From Variibacter sp. (GTDB lineage Bacteria > Pseudomonadota > Alphaproteobacteria > Rhizobiales > Xanthobacteraceae): a stretch of 36,208 bases of DNA. The stretch lies in NCBI GenBank assembly GCA_019689555.1, contig JADGHE010000034.1:1-36208 (forward strand), written 5' to 3'. The notes under the pieces are model-generated. The model did no database searches. It was not told the origin of the DNA and saw only the letters and a program-made list of their open reading frames with translations. The position numbers and the translations under genes were made by a program. Numbering within the stretch: position 1 is the stretch's first letter; each line of letters opens with the position of its first letter. This document shows positions 27,714 through 36,208 of this stretch, piece by piece.

Positions 27714-29237
27714 GTGGAGACCGGTCGCACCACCCGAGGCGCGGACGCCTTCGCGCGGGGCATTGCCCTGCTCGTGCTCGCCATGATGGCGGCGCGGCTC
27801 GCGGGCGCGGCCGCCGCTCCGCTCGCCTTCGACGAAGCCTACTATTGGCGCTGGTCGAAACACCTCGCCGCGGGCTACTACGATCACCCGCCGCTCGTCG
27901 CGCTCGTGATCCGCATCGGCACGGCGCTCGCCGGCGATACGCAGCTCGGCGTGCGCCTCTTCTCGACGCTGCTCGGAATTCCCGCGACCTGGGCCGTCTG
28001 GCGAGCGGCCGCCCTGCTGTTCGGGGACCGAACGCTTGCCGCCACGGCGGCGCTCTATTTCAATCTGACGCTCATCGTCGCGGTGGGCACCGTCATCGTC
28101 ACGCCGGATGCGCCGCTTCTGACGGCGTCGGCCTTCGTGCTGTTCTTCCTCGCGAAGGTGCATCAAACGGGGCGCGGCGCGTGGTGGCTCGCGGTGGGGC
28201 TCGCGGTCGCCAGCGCGCTCGCCGCGAAATATACGGCGCTGATGTTCGGCGCGAGCATTCTCGCCTGGTTGCTGCTCGTGCCTGAGCAGCGGCGCTGGCT
28301 CGCGACGCCGTGGCCTTATCTCGGCGGCGTGGTCGCGTTCGCCGTGTTTGCGCCAGTGATCCTGTGGAACGCCGAGCACGGTTGGGCGTCGTTCATCAAG
28401 CAGTTCGGTCGCGCGGTGCCGCACGGCTTCACGCTGCGGTTTCTGTTCGAGTACGTCGGGGGGCAGGTCGGGCTCGCGACGCCGTTCGTGTTCGTGCTCG
28501 GCGCCATGGGTCTTGCGGCCTTCGCTCGCGGGTGCGGCGGCGCGCCGGGCGCGCGCGTGCTGCTCGCGGCGCTGATCTGGCCGTTTGCGGTCTACTTCGC
28601 CTGGCACTCCTTGCACGCCCGGGTCGAAGGCAATTGGACGGCGCCGCTTTTTCCCGCCTTCGCGGTCGCCGCTGCGGCGGCCGCCCATGCGGTCGATTGG
28701 CGGGGGCGCTGGGCGCAGGCGGCCTTCTGGTCGCGCCGGCTCGCCGCGCCGGTGGGGCTCGCCATCACCGCGATCATCTACGTTCAGGCGACGGTCGGGG
28801 TTGTTCCGCTCGGCAGCGTCGATCCGACGGCGCGACAGCTCGGCGCAGGCTGGCGAAATCTCGGCGCGGAGATCGATGCGCTGCGCGCGCGCGTCGGCGC
28901 CCCGGCGGTGCTCGCGACCGGCTATGCGACGACGGCCTGGCTGTCGTTCTACCTGCCGTCGCGCCCTCCGGTCGTGCAGGTGAACGAACGCATCCGCTGG
29001 GTCAACGAACCGGAGCCGGAGCAAGCGCTGTTCGGCGCGCCGCTGCTCTATGTCTGCACGGCGCCCTGTGAGAACCTGGCGCTTGTGCGGGCGCGCTTCG
29101 CGCGCGTCGAGGAGGCGGCGCAGCTCGAACGCACCCGCTCTGGCGTGGTCATCGAGCGCTATGTCGTGTTCCGCGTGGAAGGGCCGCGCGGCGATCCGCT
29201 CGAGCGCGCGGCGTCGGGCGAACCGGCGCGCCGTTGA
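27714..29237 (+). CDS. ArnT/PMT-like lipid-linked-sugar glycosyltransferase (GT-C fold)
   Basis: This 507-residue integral membrane protein starts at a GTG, one base after the upstream stop. The first loop has the catalytic pattern of the family: FDEAYYWRWSKHLAAGYYDHPPL at about 39-61, with the Asp-Glu pair and DHPP. About ten hydrophobic segments follow, then a periplasmic C-terminal domain of some 150 residues (ATGYATTAWLSFYLPSRPPV). Family members move a sugar from an isoprenoid phosphate donor to lipid A, lipopolysaccharide or other envelope acceptors on the periplasmic side. The donor and acceptor cannot be read from sequence. Confidence 0.88.
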   Translation: METGRTTRGADAFARGIALLVLAMMAARLAGAAAAPLAFDEAYYWRWSKHLAAGYYDHPPLVALVIRIGTALAGDTQLGVRLFSTLLGIPATWAVWRAAALLFGDRTLAATAALYFNLTLIVAVGTVIVTPDAPLLTASAFVLFFLAKVHQTGRGAWWLAVGLAVASALAAKYTALMFGASILAWLLLVPEQRRWLATPWPYLGGVVAFAVFAPVILWNAEHGWASFIKQFGRAVPHGFTLRFLFEYVGGQVGLATPFVFVLGAMGLAAFARGCGGAPGARVLLAALIWPFAVYFAWHSLHARVEGNWTAPLFPAFAVAAAAAAHAVDWRGRWAQAAFWSRRLAAPVGLAITAIIYVQATVGVVPLGSVDPTARQLGAGWRNLGAEIDALRARVGAPAVLATGYATTAWLSFYLPSRPPVVQVNERIRWVNEPEPEQALFGAPLLYVCTAPCENLALVRARFARVEEAAQLERTRSGVVIERYVVFRVEGPRGDPLERAASGEPARR

Positions 29238-29263
29238 AGGGGGCGCCGCGCGTCAGAAGCGCG

Positions 29264-29716
29264 TCAGAACAGCGGCGGCACGAGATGCTTCACGGCGACG
29301 CCGCTGCGCTCCTGCATCACCTCCGCAATGCGGCGGCGGTGGCACTCGTTGACGTCGCGTTCGCAGCAGAGCAGGCAGACCCGCTTGCCGGATTTTATCA
29401 GCCCGGCGAGCGCGTCGAGCTCCTCCTGCGCCGCAGGCGTGGCGAGGTGGCGCTCGTAGATGCGGAAGAGCTCGTCGCGGCGGCCGCTGCGCGCGGCCTG
29501 CCGGCCCTCGCTCGGCGTGCCGAGCTTCTGCATGTGGATGTAGGCGATGCCGGCTTCGTCGAGCGCGGCGGCGAGCTGGCGCTTCGAGAATCCCGGCCGC
29601 CGCGAGGCCGTCACCGCGCGCGTGTCGACCAGAATGTCGACCTTGGCGCGCGCGAGCTCTTCGATGACGGCGCGGGCCGTCGCCTTCTCATAGCCGATGG
29701 TGAAGAGAGGACGCAT
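29264..29716 (-). CDS. DUF488 family protein
   Basis: This 150-residue cytoplasmic protein of the DUF488 family has no firmly established activity. Typical parts are the start LFTIGYEKATARAVIEEL, LVDTRAVTASRRPGFSKRQL and the cysteine-histidine motif RVCLLCCERDVNECHRRRI near the end. It lies 15 bp downstream of the DUF72 gene in the same direction; the two families are frequent neighbours. An alternative longer frame is a shadow. Confidence 0.88.
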   Translation of the reverse strand: MRPLFTIGYEKATARAVIEELARAKVDILVDTRAVTASRRPGFSKRQLAAALDEAGIAYIHMQKLGTPSEGRQAARSGRRDELFRIYERHLATPAAQEELDALAGLIKSGKRVCLLCCERDVNECHRRRIAEVMQERSGVAVKHLVPPLF

Positions 29717-29731
29717 GATCTTGCCCCTGGA

Positions 29732-30541
29732 TCAGGCCGAGAGCCGTTGCAGCAACGCCATCGCCGCCGCCGGCGCGCGCACCTTGCCCTCGTGAATGAG
29801 GTAGGCGAACACGTCGCGCGGCTTGGCGGCGGGGCGTTCGGTTTTTTCGATGCGCGGGAGGTCGTCGGGCTCTCCGCCCTCGGCCCACAGGCGCAGGCGC
29901 GCCGCCCAGGCGTCGAGCGCCGGCGGCGGATATCCGGTCTCGATCGAGTCCTCGCCCTTCTGGAGCCGCGCATAGACAAAATCGCCGGTGAGGTCGGCGA
30001 TCGCCGGATAGGTCGCGTGCTCGGAGAACACGACGGCAATGCCGAACCGGCGCAGCAGCGCCGGAAAGGATGGAACGCAGAAGCTGGCGTGGCGCACCTC
30101 GACGGCGTGGCGCAGGCGGCGGCCGTCCATCTCCTGCGGCAACAGCTCCAGGAAGGCGCCGAATTCGGCTTCGTCGAACTTCGTCGTCGGCGGGAACTGC
30201 CACAGCACCGGGCCGAGCCGGTCGCCGAGTTCGAGCACGCCGGAATCGAAGAAGCGCTTCAGGGAGTCGCCGGCCTGGCCGAGCTCCCGCCGGTGCGTTA
30301 CGACACGCGGGCCCTTGATCGCGAACACGAAGCCGTCGGGCGTTTCGCCCGCCCAGCGGCGGAAGGTCGCCGGGGTCTGGGTGCGGTAGAAGGTGCCGTT
30401 GATTTCGATCGAGGTCAGCCTGCGGCTCGCAAAGGCGAGCTCCTCCGCCTGCGGAAGGCCGCGCGGATAGAAGACGCCGCGCCAGGGCTCGAAGGTCCAG
30501 CCGCCTACGCCGACCCGAATGGTTCCACAAGACCTCGTCAT
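29732..30541 (-). CDS. DUF72 family protein
   Basis: This 269-residue protein has the TIM-barrel-like fold of the DUF72 (YecE-type) family, function unknown. Recognisable parts are IRVGVGGWTFEPWRGVFYP (8-26), SIEINGTFYRTQTPATFRRW (44-63), LGPVLWQFPPTTKFD and AVEVRHASF. The central family signature is conserved, so the protein is probably functional. It lies downstream of Ku with a 114-bp gap and directly upstream of DUF488. Association of these two with the DNA end-joining gene suggests a stress-related unit (inference). Confidence 0.88.
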   Translation of the reverse strand: MTRSCGTIRVGVGGWTFEPWRGVFYPRGLPQAEELAFASRRLTSIEINGTFYRTQTPATFRRWAGETPDGFVFAIKGPRVVTHRRELGQAGDSLKRFFDSGVLELGDRLGPVLWQFPPTTKFDEAEFGAFLELLPQEMDGRRLRHAVEVRHASFCVPSFPALLRRFGIAVVFSEHATYPAIADLTGDFVYARLQKGEDSIETGYPPPALDAWAARLRLWAEGGEPDDLPRIEKTERPAAKPRDVFAYLIHEGKVRAPAAAMALLQRLSA

Positions 30542-30655
30542 CGACGCTCCGCGCGCGAGGAGTGGGCCTATCTAAGCGCGGCGCGCGGATGGACGGAAGC
30601 CCGCAGATCAAGAAACAGCGAACCGCGTCTCGCCGCGGCGCAGGGGGAAGGCGCT

Positions 30656-31531
30656 TCAGCTTGCCTTGCGCGCCTTGCGGCCGGAGGTGCGGCGTGGAGA
30701 AGGCGCCGCGGCCTTGCGCGGCCGGCGCGTCGCGGGGCGGGCGGGCTTGCGGCCGCCCTCGGCCTCGACGCTGCGCCTCAACGCATCCATGAGGCTGACG
30801 ACGTTCGTCGGCGGTTCGCGCTTCGGCGGCGCGATCTTCTCGCCCTTCGCCTTGCGCTGAATGAGCTCCTTCACGGCCTCCTCGTAGCGATCCTCGAAGG
30901 CGTCGGGCTGGAAATGGCCGCGCTTCGTCTCGACGATGTGCTTGGCGAGATCGAGCATCTCCTTCTCGATCTTGATGTCGGGAATGGCGTCGAAATAGTC
31001 GGCCTCGTCGCGCAGCTCGTAAGGATAGCGCAGCAGGGTGCCCACGAGGCCCTTGCCGCGCGGCTCGATGGCGATCATGTGCTCGCGCGTGGTGAGGACG
31101 AGACGCCCGATCGCGACCATTTTCGTCGCCGCAATGGCTTCCCGGATGGTGGCGAAGGCTTCGATGCCGACCTTGCCGTCCGGCGCGATGTAATACGGTC
31201 GGATGTTGTAGAGATCGTCGATCTCGGCGCGCGGCACGAAGCGCTCGATCTCGATCGTGCGGTTCGACTCGATCTCTACCGCCTCGAGCTCTTCGTTCGT
31301 GACCTCGAGGTATTGCCCCTTGGACAGCTCGTAGCCTTTCACGATGGCGTCCGGATCGACCTCGTCGCCCGTTTCCTCGTCGACCTTGCGGTAGCGAATG
31401 CGATGACCGGTCTTGCTGTTGATTTGGTGAAAGCGGGTTTTTTCCGCCTCGGTCGTGGCGGGGTAGAGGGCGATCGGGCAGGAAACGAGCGACAGTCGCA
31501 AAAAGCCTTTCCAATACGGGCGGGCCGCCAT
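30656..31531 (-). CDS. ku: Bacterial Ku DNA end-binding protein
   Basis: This ring-forming homodimer binds double-strand ends for non-homologous end joining and recruits ligase LigD. At 291 residues it is normal. The N-terminus ARPYWKGFLRLSLVSCPIAL, the FHQINSKTGHRIRYRKVDEE block and the YYIAPDGK region are diagnostic. After residue about 255 comes a lysine/arginine-rich tail (KPARPATRRPRKAAAPSPRR), as in other bacterial Ku proteins, likely aiding DNA binding. A ribosome binding site (CAGGAG) precedes the ATG at 31531. No ligD is in this window. Confidence 0.95.
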   Translation of the reverse strand: MAARPYWKGFLRLSLVSCPIALYPATTEAEKTRFHQINSKTGHRIRYRKVDEETGDEVDPDAIVKGYELSKGQYLEVTNEELEAVEIESNRTIEIERFVPRAEIDDLYNIRPYYIAPDGKVGIEAFATIREAIAATKMVAIGRLVLTTREHMIAIEPRGKGLVGTLLRYPYELRDEADYFDAIPDIKIEKEMLDLAKHIVETKRGHFQPDAFEDRYEEAVKELIQRKAKGEKIAPPKREPPTNVVSLMDALRRSVEAEGGRKPARPATRRPRKAAAPSPRRTSGRKARKAS

Positions 31532-31743
31532 CGACTACTCCTGACCACACGCAAGACCGCAAGCGAGGCGATTCTTCCTTCAACGCCCCGCCCTCGGTCC
31601 GCGTTCCGCCCCGTGCAGCGCGGGAAGCCGGGAACGAAAGAACCGCGTGCCTGTCGTGGCCGACGGGCACACGGGTCTTCACGAGTTCGCCCCTGGCGCA
31701 CGCGGCCGCCGCGGCGAGAGCCCGGTCGCCAGGCGCCGGCCGG

Positions 31744-32409
31744 TCAGACCTCCAGGACCGCGACGATGCGATAGGTCTCAGGGTCGATGATGACGATCTG
31801 ATCCTGCACCATCACGTATCTGTAGTTTCGCCAGGCGGGAACGATCTCGACGATCTCGCTCGGAAGCGAGTGCAACGTCACGCTGCGCGGCACGGTTGTC
31901 CCGACGGAGATCGAAAATTCGGCACGGTCCATGCGCCCGGTGCGCAGCGCGCCCATGTGCTGCTTGATCTTGGTCTTCTGCTCCGTGCTGACCGCAACGC
32001 CTCCCGATGGCGCGGCGCCGGTGGTCTCCCGTCCTCCGTTCCGCTCGCGCTGGCCCTGCTGACCCGTCGGGCTCTGCCGGTCCTGGGCTCGCTCCCCGGA
32101 TGGGGCGGTCTGCCCCTGGGTTGACGGGCCGGTCTGGCCCTGGCGTGGGGGCTGCGCGTCCTCCCGGCTCCGTCCGGAAGGTTCCCGCTGGCTCTGGGGC
32201 TCGCTCGTGGTGGGAGAGCGCTGCGTCTGGCCCGTTGTCGAGCCTTGCGATTCCGATCCACGCTGCTGCATGCCGCCGCCCGGGGAGGCGGGCTGGGTCG
32301 CGGAGGGGGGTGAGCCGCTGTCTTGCTGCTGCGCACGCTGCGCGAGTCCGGCGCTCGTTCCGGCGATCAGAGCGGCGACTGCGGCGGCGGAAAGCAATGA
32401 GCTTTTCAT
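31744..32409 (-). CDS. Secreted DUF1236 protein with long Gln/Ser/Gly-rich linker
   Basis: This 221-residue exported protein has a Sec signal peptide at 1-23 (MKSSLLSAAAVAALIAGTSA then GLAQ). A low-complexity linker of about 110 residues follows, rich in Gln, Ser, Gly, Pro and Arg (QTGPSTQGQTAPSGERAQ and similar). The C-terminal DUF1236 domain (about 145-221) contains SLPSEIVEIVPAWRNYRYVM and IIDPETYRIVAVLEV. DUF1236 is largely restricted to Hyphomicrobiales; its role is unknown, probably envelope or periplasmic. The ATG at 32409 is chosen for the signal peptide; the open frame continues upstream without one. It lies downstream of the groEL terminator in the same direction. Confidence 0.88.
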   Translation of the reverse strand: MKSSLLSAAAVAALIAGTSAGLAQRAQQQDSGSPPSATQPASPGGGMQQRGSESQGSTTGQTQRSPTTSEPQSQREPSGRSREDAQPPRQGQTGPSTQGQTAPSGERAQDRQSPTGQQGQRERNGGRETTGAAPSGGVAVSTEQKTKIKQHMGALRTGRMDRAEFSISVGTTVPRSVTLHSLPSEIVEIVPAWRNYRYVMVQDQIVIIDPETYRIVAVLEV

Positions 32410-32557
32410 GGGGATGTGCCTCTCACAAACACGCCCCTCGCGCGAGGACTCAACAAGGCAGCGGCCCCCGCGTTCCCGGCCTGGCGACAAATTGCGGTGG
32501 TGCACGGCGAGGCGTTCGGCGGAGGCTTGTCCGCCACTGAACAGGATCGGCCGCAAC

Positions 32558-32582
32558 AAAAAGCCCGGGCGTCGGCCCGGGC
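32558..32582 (-). terminator. Intrinsic terminator of groESL
   Basis: Read on the minus strand, GCCCGGGC-CGAC-GCCCGGGC forms an 8-bp stem with a 4-base loop and is followed directly by TTTTTGTTG. This is a textbook factor-independent terminator, 110 bp after the groEL stop. Confidence 0.88.
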
Positions 32583-32590
32583 GTGCAGAG

Positions 32591-32629
32591 TTCGGCGCGA
32601 GAATTCGGCGCGAGAATTCGGCGCGAGAG
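32591..32629. repeat. Three tandem 13-bp repeats in the groEL 3' untranslated region
   Basis: TTCGGCGCGAGAA is repeated at 32591-32603 and 32604-32616, then TTCGGCGCGAGAG at 32617-32629, with only the last base changed. The tract lies between the groEL stop and the terminator hairpin, so it is transcribed. Confidence 0.85.
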
Positions 32630-32691
32630 TCCGATGCGGCTCTCGCGCAACGGCGCCGCGCGTTCGGCGGCGCCGCCGAAAGCGTCCGCGA

Positions 32692-34786
<2,095 letters not shown>

Positions 34787-35222
34787 GTTATCCTCCTAAC
34801 TTGCTGATTTATTGACAATTTCTTCGAGAGGGGGGCTTCGGGCGAAGGACCGCCCGGTCGACCATGCGCCACATAGGACGGCGCCGGCGCGCTTCAAGGC
34901 CCCTAGTGTACAATTTAGCACTCTCGGACAGAGACTGCCAAAACCGGCGGTCCCTCGCAAGCCGTACCGCCGCGCCGAACCCTGGCCACCCCCGGTCGAC
35001 CCCCCCTGGGAGGGCGGGAACCGAGCCCCGGCGCGGGCGTTGCAAGGCCGCGGCAAAGCTCCAGGCGGTTGTTAGCAGACTTTCGTAAATGCTGCTAATG
35101 CCTTGAATGCAAAAATAAATTTCAAATTTTGACTTGCGTTCGGAGAGGGGCGTGAGAAACTTTTAAGCAAAGGAATGGGGAGCGGCGCCGGACGCCGCTC
35201 CCGCGAGAAGGGGAGACGTGTC
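34787..35222. other. Divergent intergenic region groES / usg (436 bp)
   Basis: The left part is the groES leader and the CIRCE promoter (34912-34941). The middle (34943-35067) is GC-rich and featureless. The right part, about 35078-35130, is the most AT-rich stretch in the window and ends in TTGACT (35129-35134), a likely -35 box for the usg gene. No -10 box of good quality is evident 16-18 bp later. No gene is supported. Confidence 0.55.
34912..34941 (-). promoter_or_regulatory. groESL promoter overlapped by a CIRCE (HrcA) operator
   Basis: On the plus strand TTAGCACTC (34915-34923), nine bases and GACTGCCAA (34933-34941) match the CIRCE consensus TTAGCACTC-N9-GAGTGCTAA, with a perfect left arm and 7 of 9 in the right. 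Read on the minus strand, TTGGCA (34941-34936), an 18-bp spacer and TAAATT (34917-34912) form a sigma70 promoter. Its -35 and -10 boxes lie at the two ends of the operator. HrcA binding would therefore block RNA polymerase directly. The leader to groES is about 120 bases. Confidence 0.85.
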
Positions 35223-35492
35223 ATGGTTGGCAAGGACTTCCGACGGCAGCTCGAAGGTTACGGGCTGACCACGGCACACATCCACTACCGCCGCCCGGAT
35301 CATCCGTGGCTGCTGCAAACCTATGTGTGGCAGGACTACGATCTCTTCCCGCATTTCCCGGGCCTGCAGCGCTTTCTCGATTTCTGGCAGCGCACGCTGG
35401 AAGGGCGGCTGCATTCGGTCACGGTCGCTCATTCGCGCCTGATCGCGCCGGCCGAGATCCGGGCCGTGAACGGCGAATTCAGGCTCAACTGA
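35223..35492 (+). CDS. Usg-family protein
   Basis: This 89-residue cytoplasmic protein belongs to the Usg family, found almost only in alphaproteobacteria and of unknown function. The pattern is MVGKDFRRQLEGYGLTTAHI, then HYRRPDHPWLLQTYVWQDYD and FPGLQRFLDFWQRTLEGRLH, and a final RAVNGEFRLN. It is rich in aromatic residues and tryptophans. The ATG at 35223 lies 8-13 bp after a GGGGAGA-type ribosome site. An AT-rich promoter-like stretch precedes it. Confidence 0.85.
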   Translation: MVGKDFRRQLEGYGLTTAHIHYRRPDHPWLLQTYVWQDYDLFPHFPGLQRFLDFWQRTLEGRLHSVTVAHSRLIAPAEIRAVNGEFRLN

Positions 35493-35662
35493 CTGCCGGC
35501 GGGGGAGGGGCGCCCCCGGACTTTCTCGGCCGCGCCGGGCGCGACCGGGGCGATGCCAGGCGCACCGCTGCGGGTATCATTCTGCCGGCCCCCGATCATG
35601 ATGTAGTCAACCGGCGGGGCGTAAAGCCGGCGCGCGCATCGGCGCCGGAGCAGAGGAGCGCC

Positions 35663-36037
35663 ATGGCCCGCATTCGTTTCGATTTCGGTCGCGTCACGCT
35701 CGAGGCGGAGTTGCTCGACACGCCGACGGCCAAGGCGATCGCAGCCGCCTTGCCCGTCGAGGCGCGGGTGAGCACCTGGGGCGAGGAGGTCTATTTCGCC
35801 GTGCCGGTGGAGGCGCCGCGCGAGCCGGATGCCCGCGCCGTCGTCACGCCCGGCGAAATCGCCTACTGGCCCGACGGACCGGCGATCGCCATCGGCTTCG
35901 GCCGCACGCCGATCAGCCGCGGCGACGAGACGCGCCTTGCGAGCCCGTGCAACGTATTTGCCCGGGCGCTCTCGGACGTGAAGGCGCTCGCCGGCGTGGC
36001 GGCCGGCACGCCGGTGAAGGTGACGGCGATCGCCTGA
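35663..36037 (+). CDS. Cyclophilin-like fold protein (DUF369/TM1367 type)
   Basis: This 124-residue protein has the small cyclophilin-like beta-barrel fold. Recognisable are ARIRFDFGRVTLEAELLDTP, TAKAIAAALPVEARVSTWGE and EVYFAVPVE, then GEIAYWPDGPAIAIGFGRTP with the conserved PGEIAYW(P) and FGRTPIS. Proteins of this fold lack the catalytic set of true peptidyl-prolyl isomerases; function is unknown. AGAGGAGCG is a good ribosome site. A 170-bp gap separates it from usg. Confidence 0.85.
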   Translation: MARIRFDFGRVTLEAELLDTPTAKAIAAALPVEARVSTWGEEVYFAVPVEAPREPDARAVVTPGEIAYWPDGPAIAIGFGRTPISRGDETRLASPCNVFARALSDVKALAGVAAGTPVKVTAIA

Positions 36038-36062
36038 CCGCGCCGCCCGCGCGCAGGAGCAC

Positions 36063-36078
36063 CCCATCGCGCGATGGG
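36063..36078. repeat. Perfect 16-bp palindrome CCCATCGCGCGATGGG
   Basis: It lies 26 bp after the last gene, in the final 171 bp where no other gene is supported. A close relative, ACCATCG-TG-CGATGGT, sits at 9155-9170 in the GC-extreme gap, so both may belong to one dispersed palindrome family. Confidence 0.6.
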
Positions 36079-36208
36079 CGCGCGGGACGGCCGCGGGCGG
36101 GCGGCGCGCGATCGCCGAGCGGCGGCGGCGCGGCAGCGCGGGGAGCACGAAGTGCCTTTTGCGCTCCTCCGTGGCGACCTCCTGTCGGCCGGGGGCGGCT
36201 GATGAACC

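Noticed and set aside
29234..31774. Plus-strand open frame of 846 codons opposite DUF488, DUF72 and Ku
   Set aside because: Antisense to three well-supported genes and of typical shadow composition.

Overview
The window looks like a chromosomal segment of a high-GC alphaproteobacterium, most likely of the order Hyphomicrobiales (Rhizobiales). Four things support this. GC content is high throughout and the third codon position is almost always G or C. Small families typical of that order are present: DUF6867 beside livF, a DUF1236 secreted protein and a Usg-family protein. The groESL operon sits under a CIRCE-type operator. Intergenic palindromes of the CTCCCCGC/GCGGGGAG and ATGGCCGGG/CCCGGCCAT types are dispersed in the gaps. 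I see no rRNA, tRNA, CRISPR array, phage module or intact insertion sequence.

Layout. (1) 1-4723, minus strand: a branched-chain/aromatic-type ABC importer, livH-livM-livG-livF-DUF6867, and probably the first codons of livK at the left edge. (2) 5179-7545, plus strand: a two-component flavin-dependent aromatic hydroxylase, hpaB and hpaC. (3) 7700-9089: a scar of accessory DNA. It holds a frameshifted adenine-DNA-methylase remnant joined to a broken DUF4160 gene, then an intact DUF2442 gene. (4) 9090-9859: an unexplained, very GC-rich gap with one AT-rich promoter-like spot. (5) 9860-11714: an AraC-type regulator resembling HpaA/PobR regulators and, convergent to it, pcaD.

(6) 11969-21862, plus strand: a complete aerobic 'carbon monoxide dehydrogenase-like' molybdenum hydroxylase locus, coxG-coxS-coxL-coxM-coxD-coxE-xdhC(N)-xdhC(C)-moeA/mocA fusion. 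CoxL carries AYRGAGR, the form II signature, instead of the AYXCSFR loop of true CO dehydrogenases. The real substrate is therefore unknown. The locus carries its own assembly factors (MoxR-type ATPase, VWA protein, split XdhC) and an enzyme to make molybdopterin cytosine dinucleotide.

(7) 21863-22482: a gap holding an irregular array of a 13-bp motif (GAACGTCTCAGGC), two copies of which precede perfect GC hairpins. (8) 22450-26359: a self-contained efflux cassette, tetR-hlyD-ABC ATPase-ABC permease, with 4-bp overlaps and a perfect 18-bp operator. It is laid out like the CecR/YbhGFSR system of E. coli. (9) 26483-29237: an MFS transporter and an ArnT-like glycosyltransferase. (10) 29264-31531, minus strand: DUF488, DUF72 and bacterial Ku (end joining). 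(11) 31744-32409: a secreted DUF1236 protein. (12) 32558-34941: groES-groEL with CIRCE promoter and terminator. (13) 35223-36037: usg and a cyclophilin-like-fold protein.

Regions 1, 2 and 5 could together form an aromatic-acid uptake and hydroxylation set (inference). The least understood material is the form II Cox locus, the repeat array after it, and the accessory scar with the odd gap beside it. All positions and motifs were read by eye; family names come from recalled conserved motifs, not database searches.
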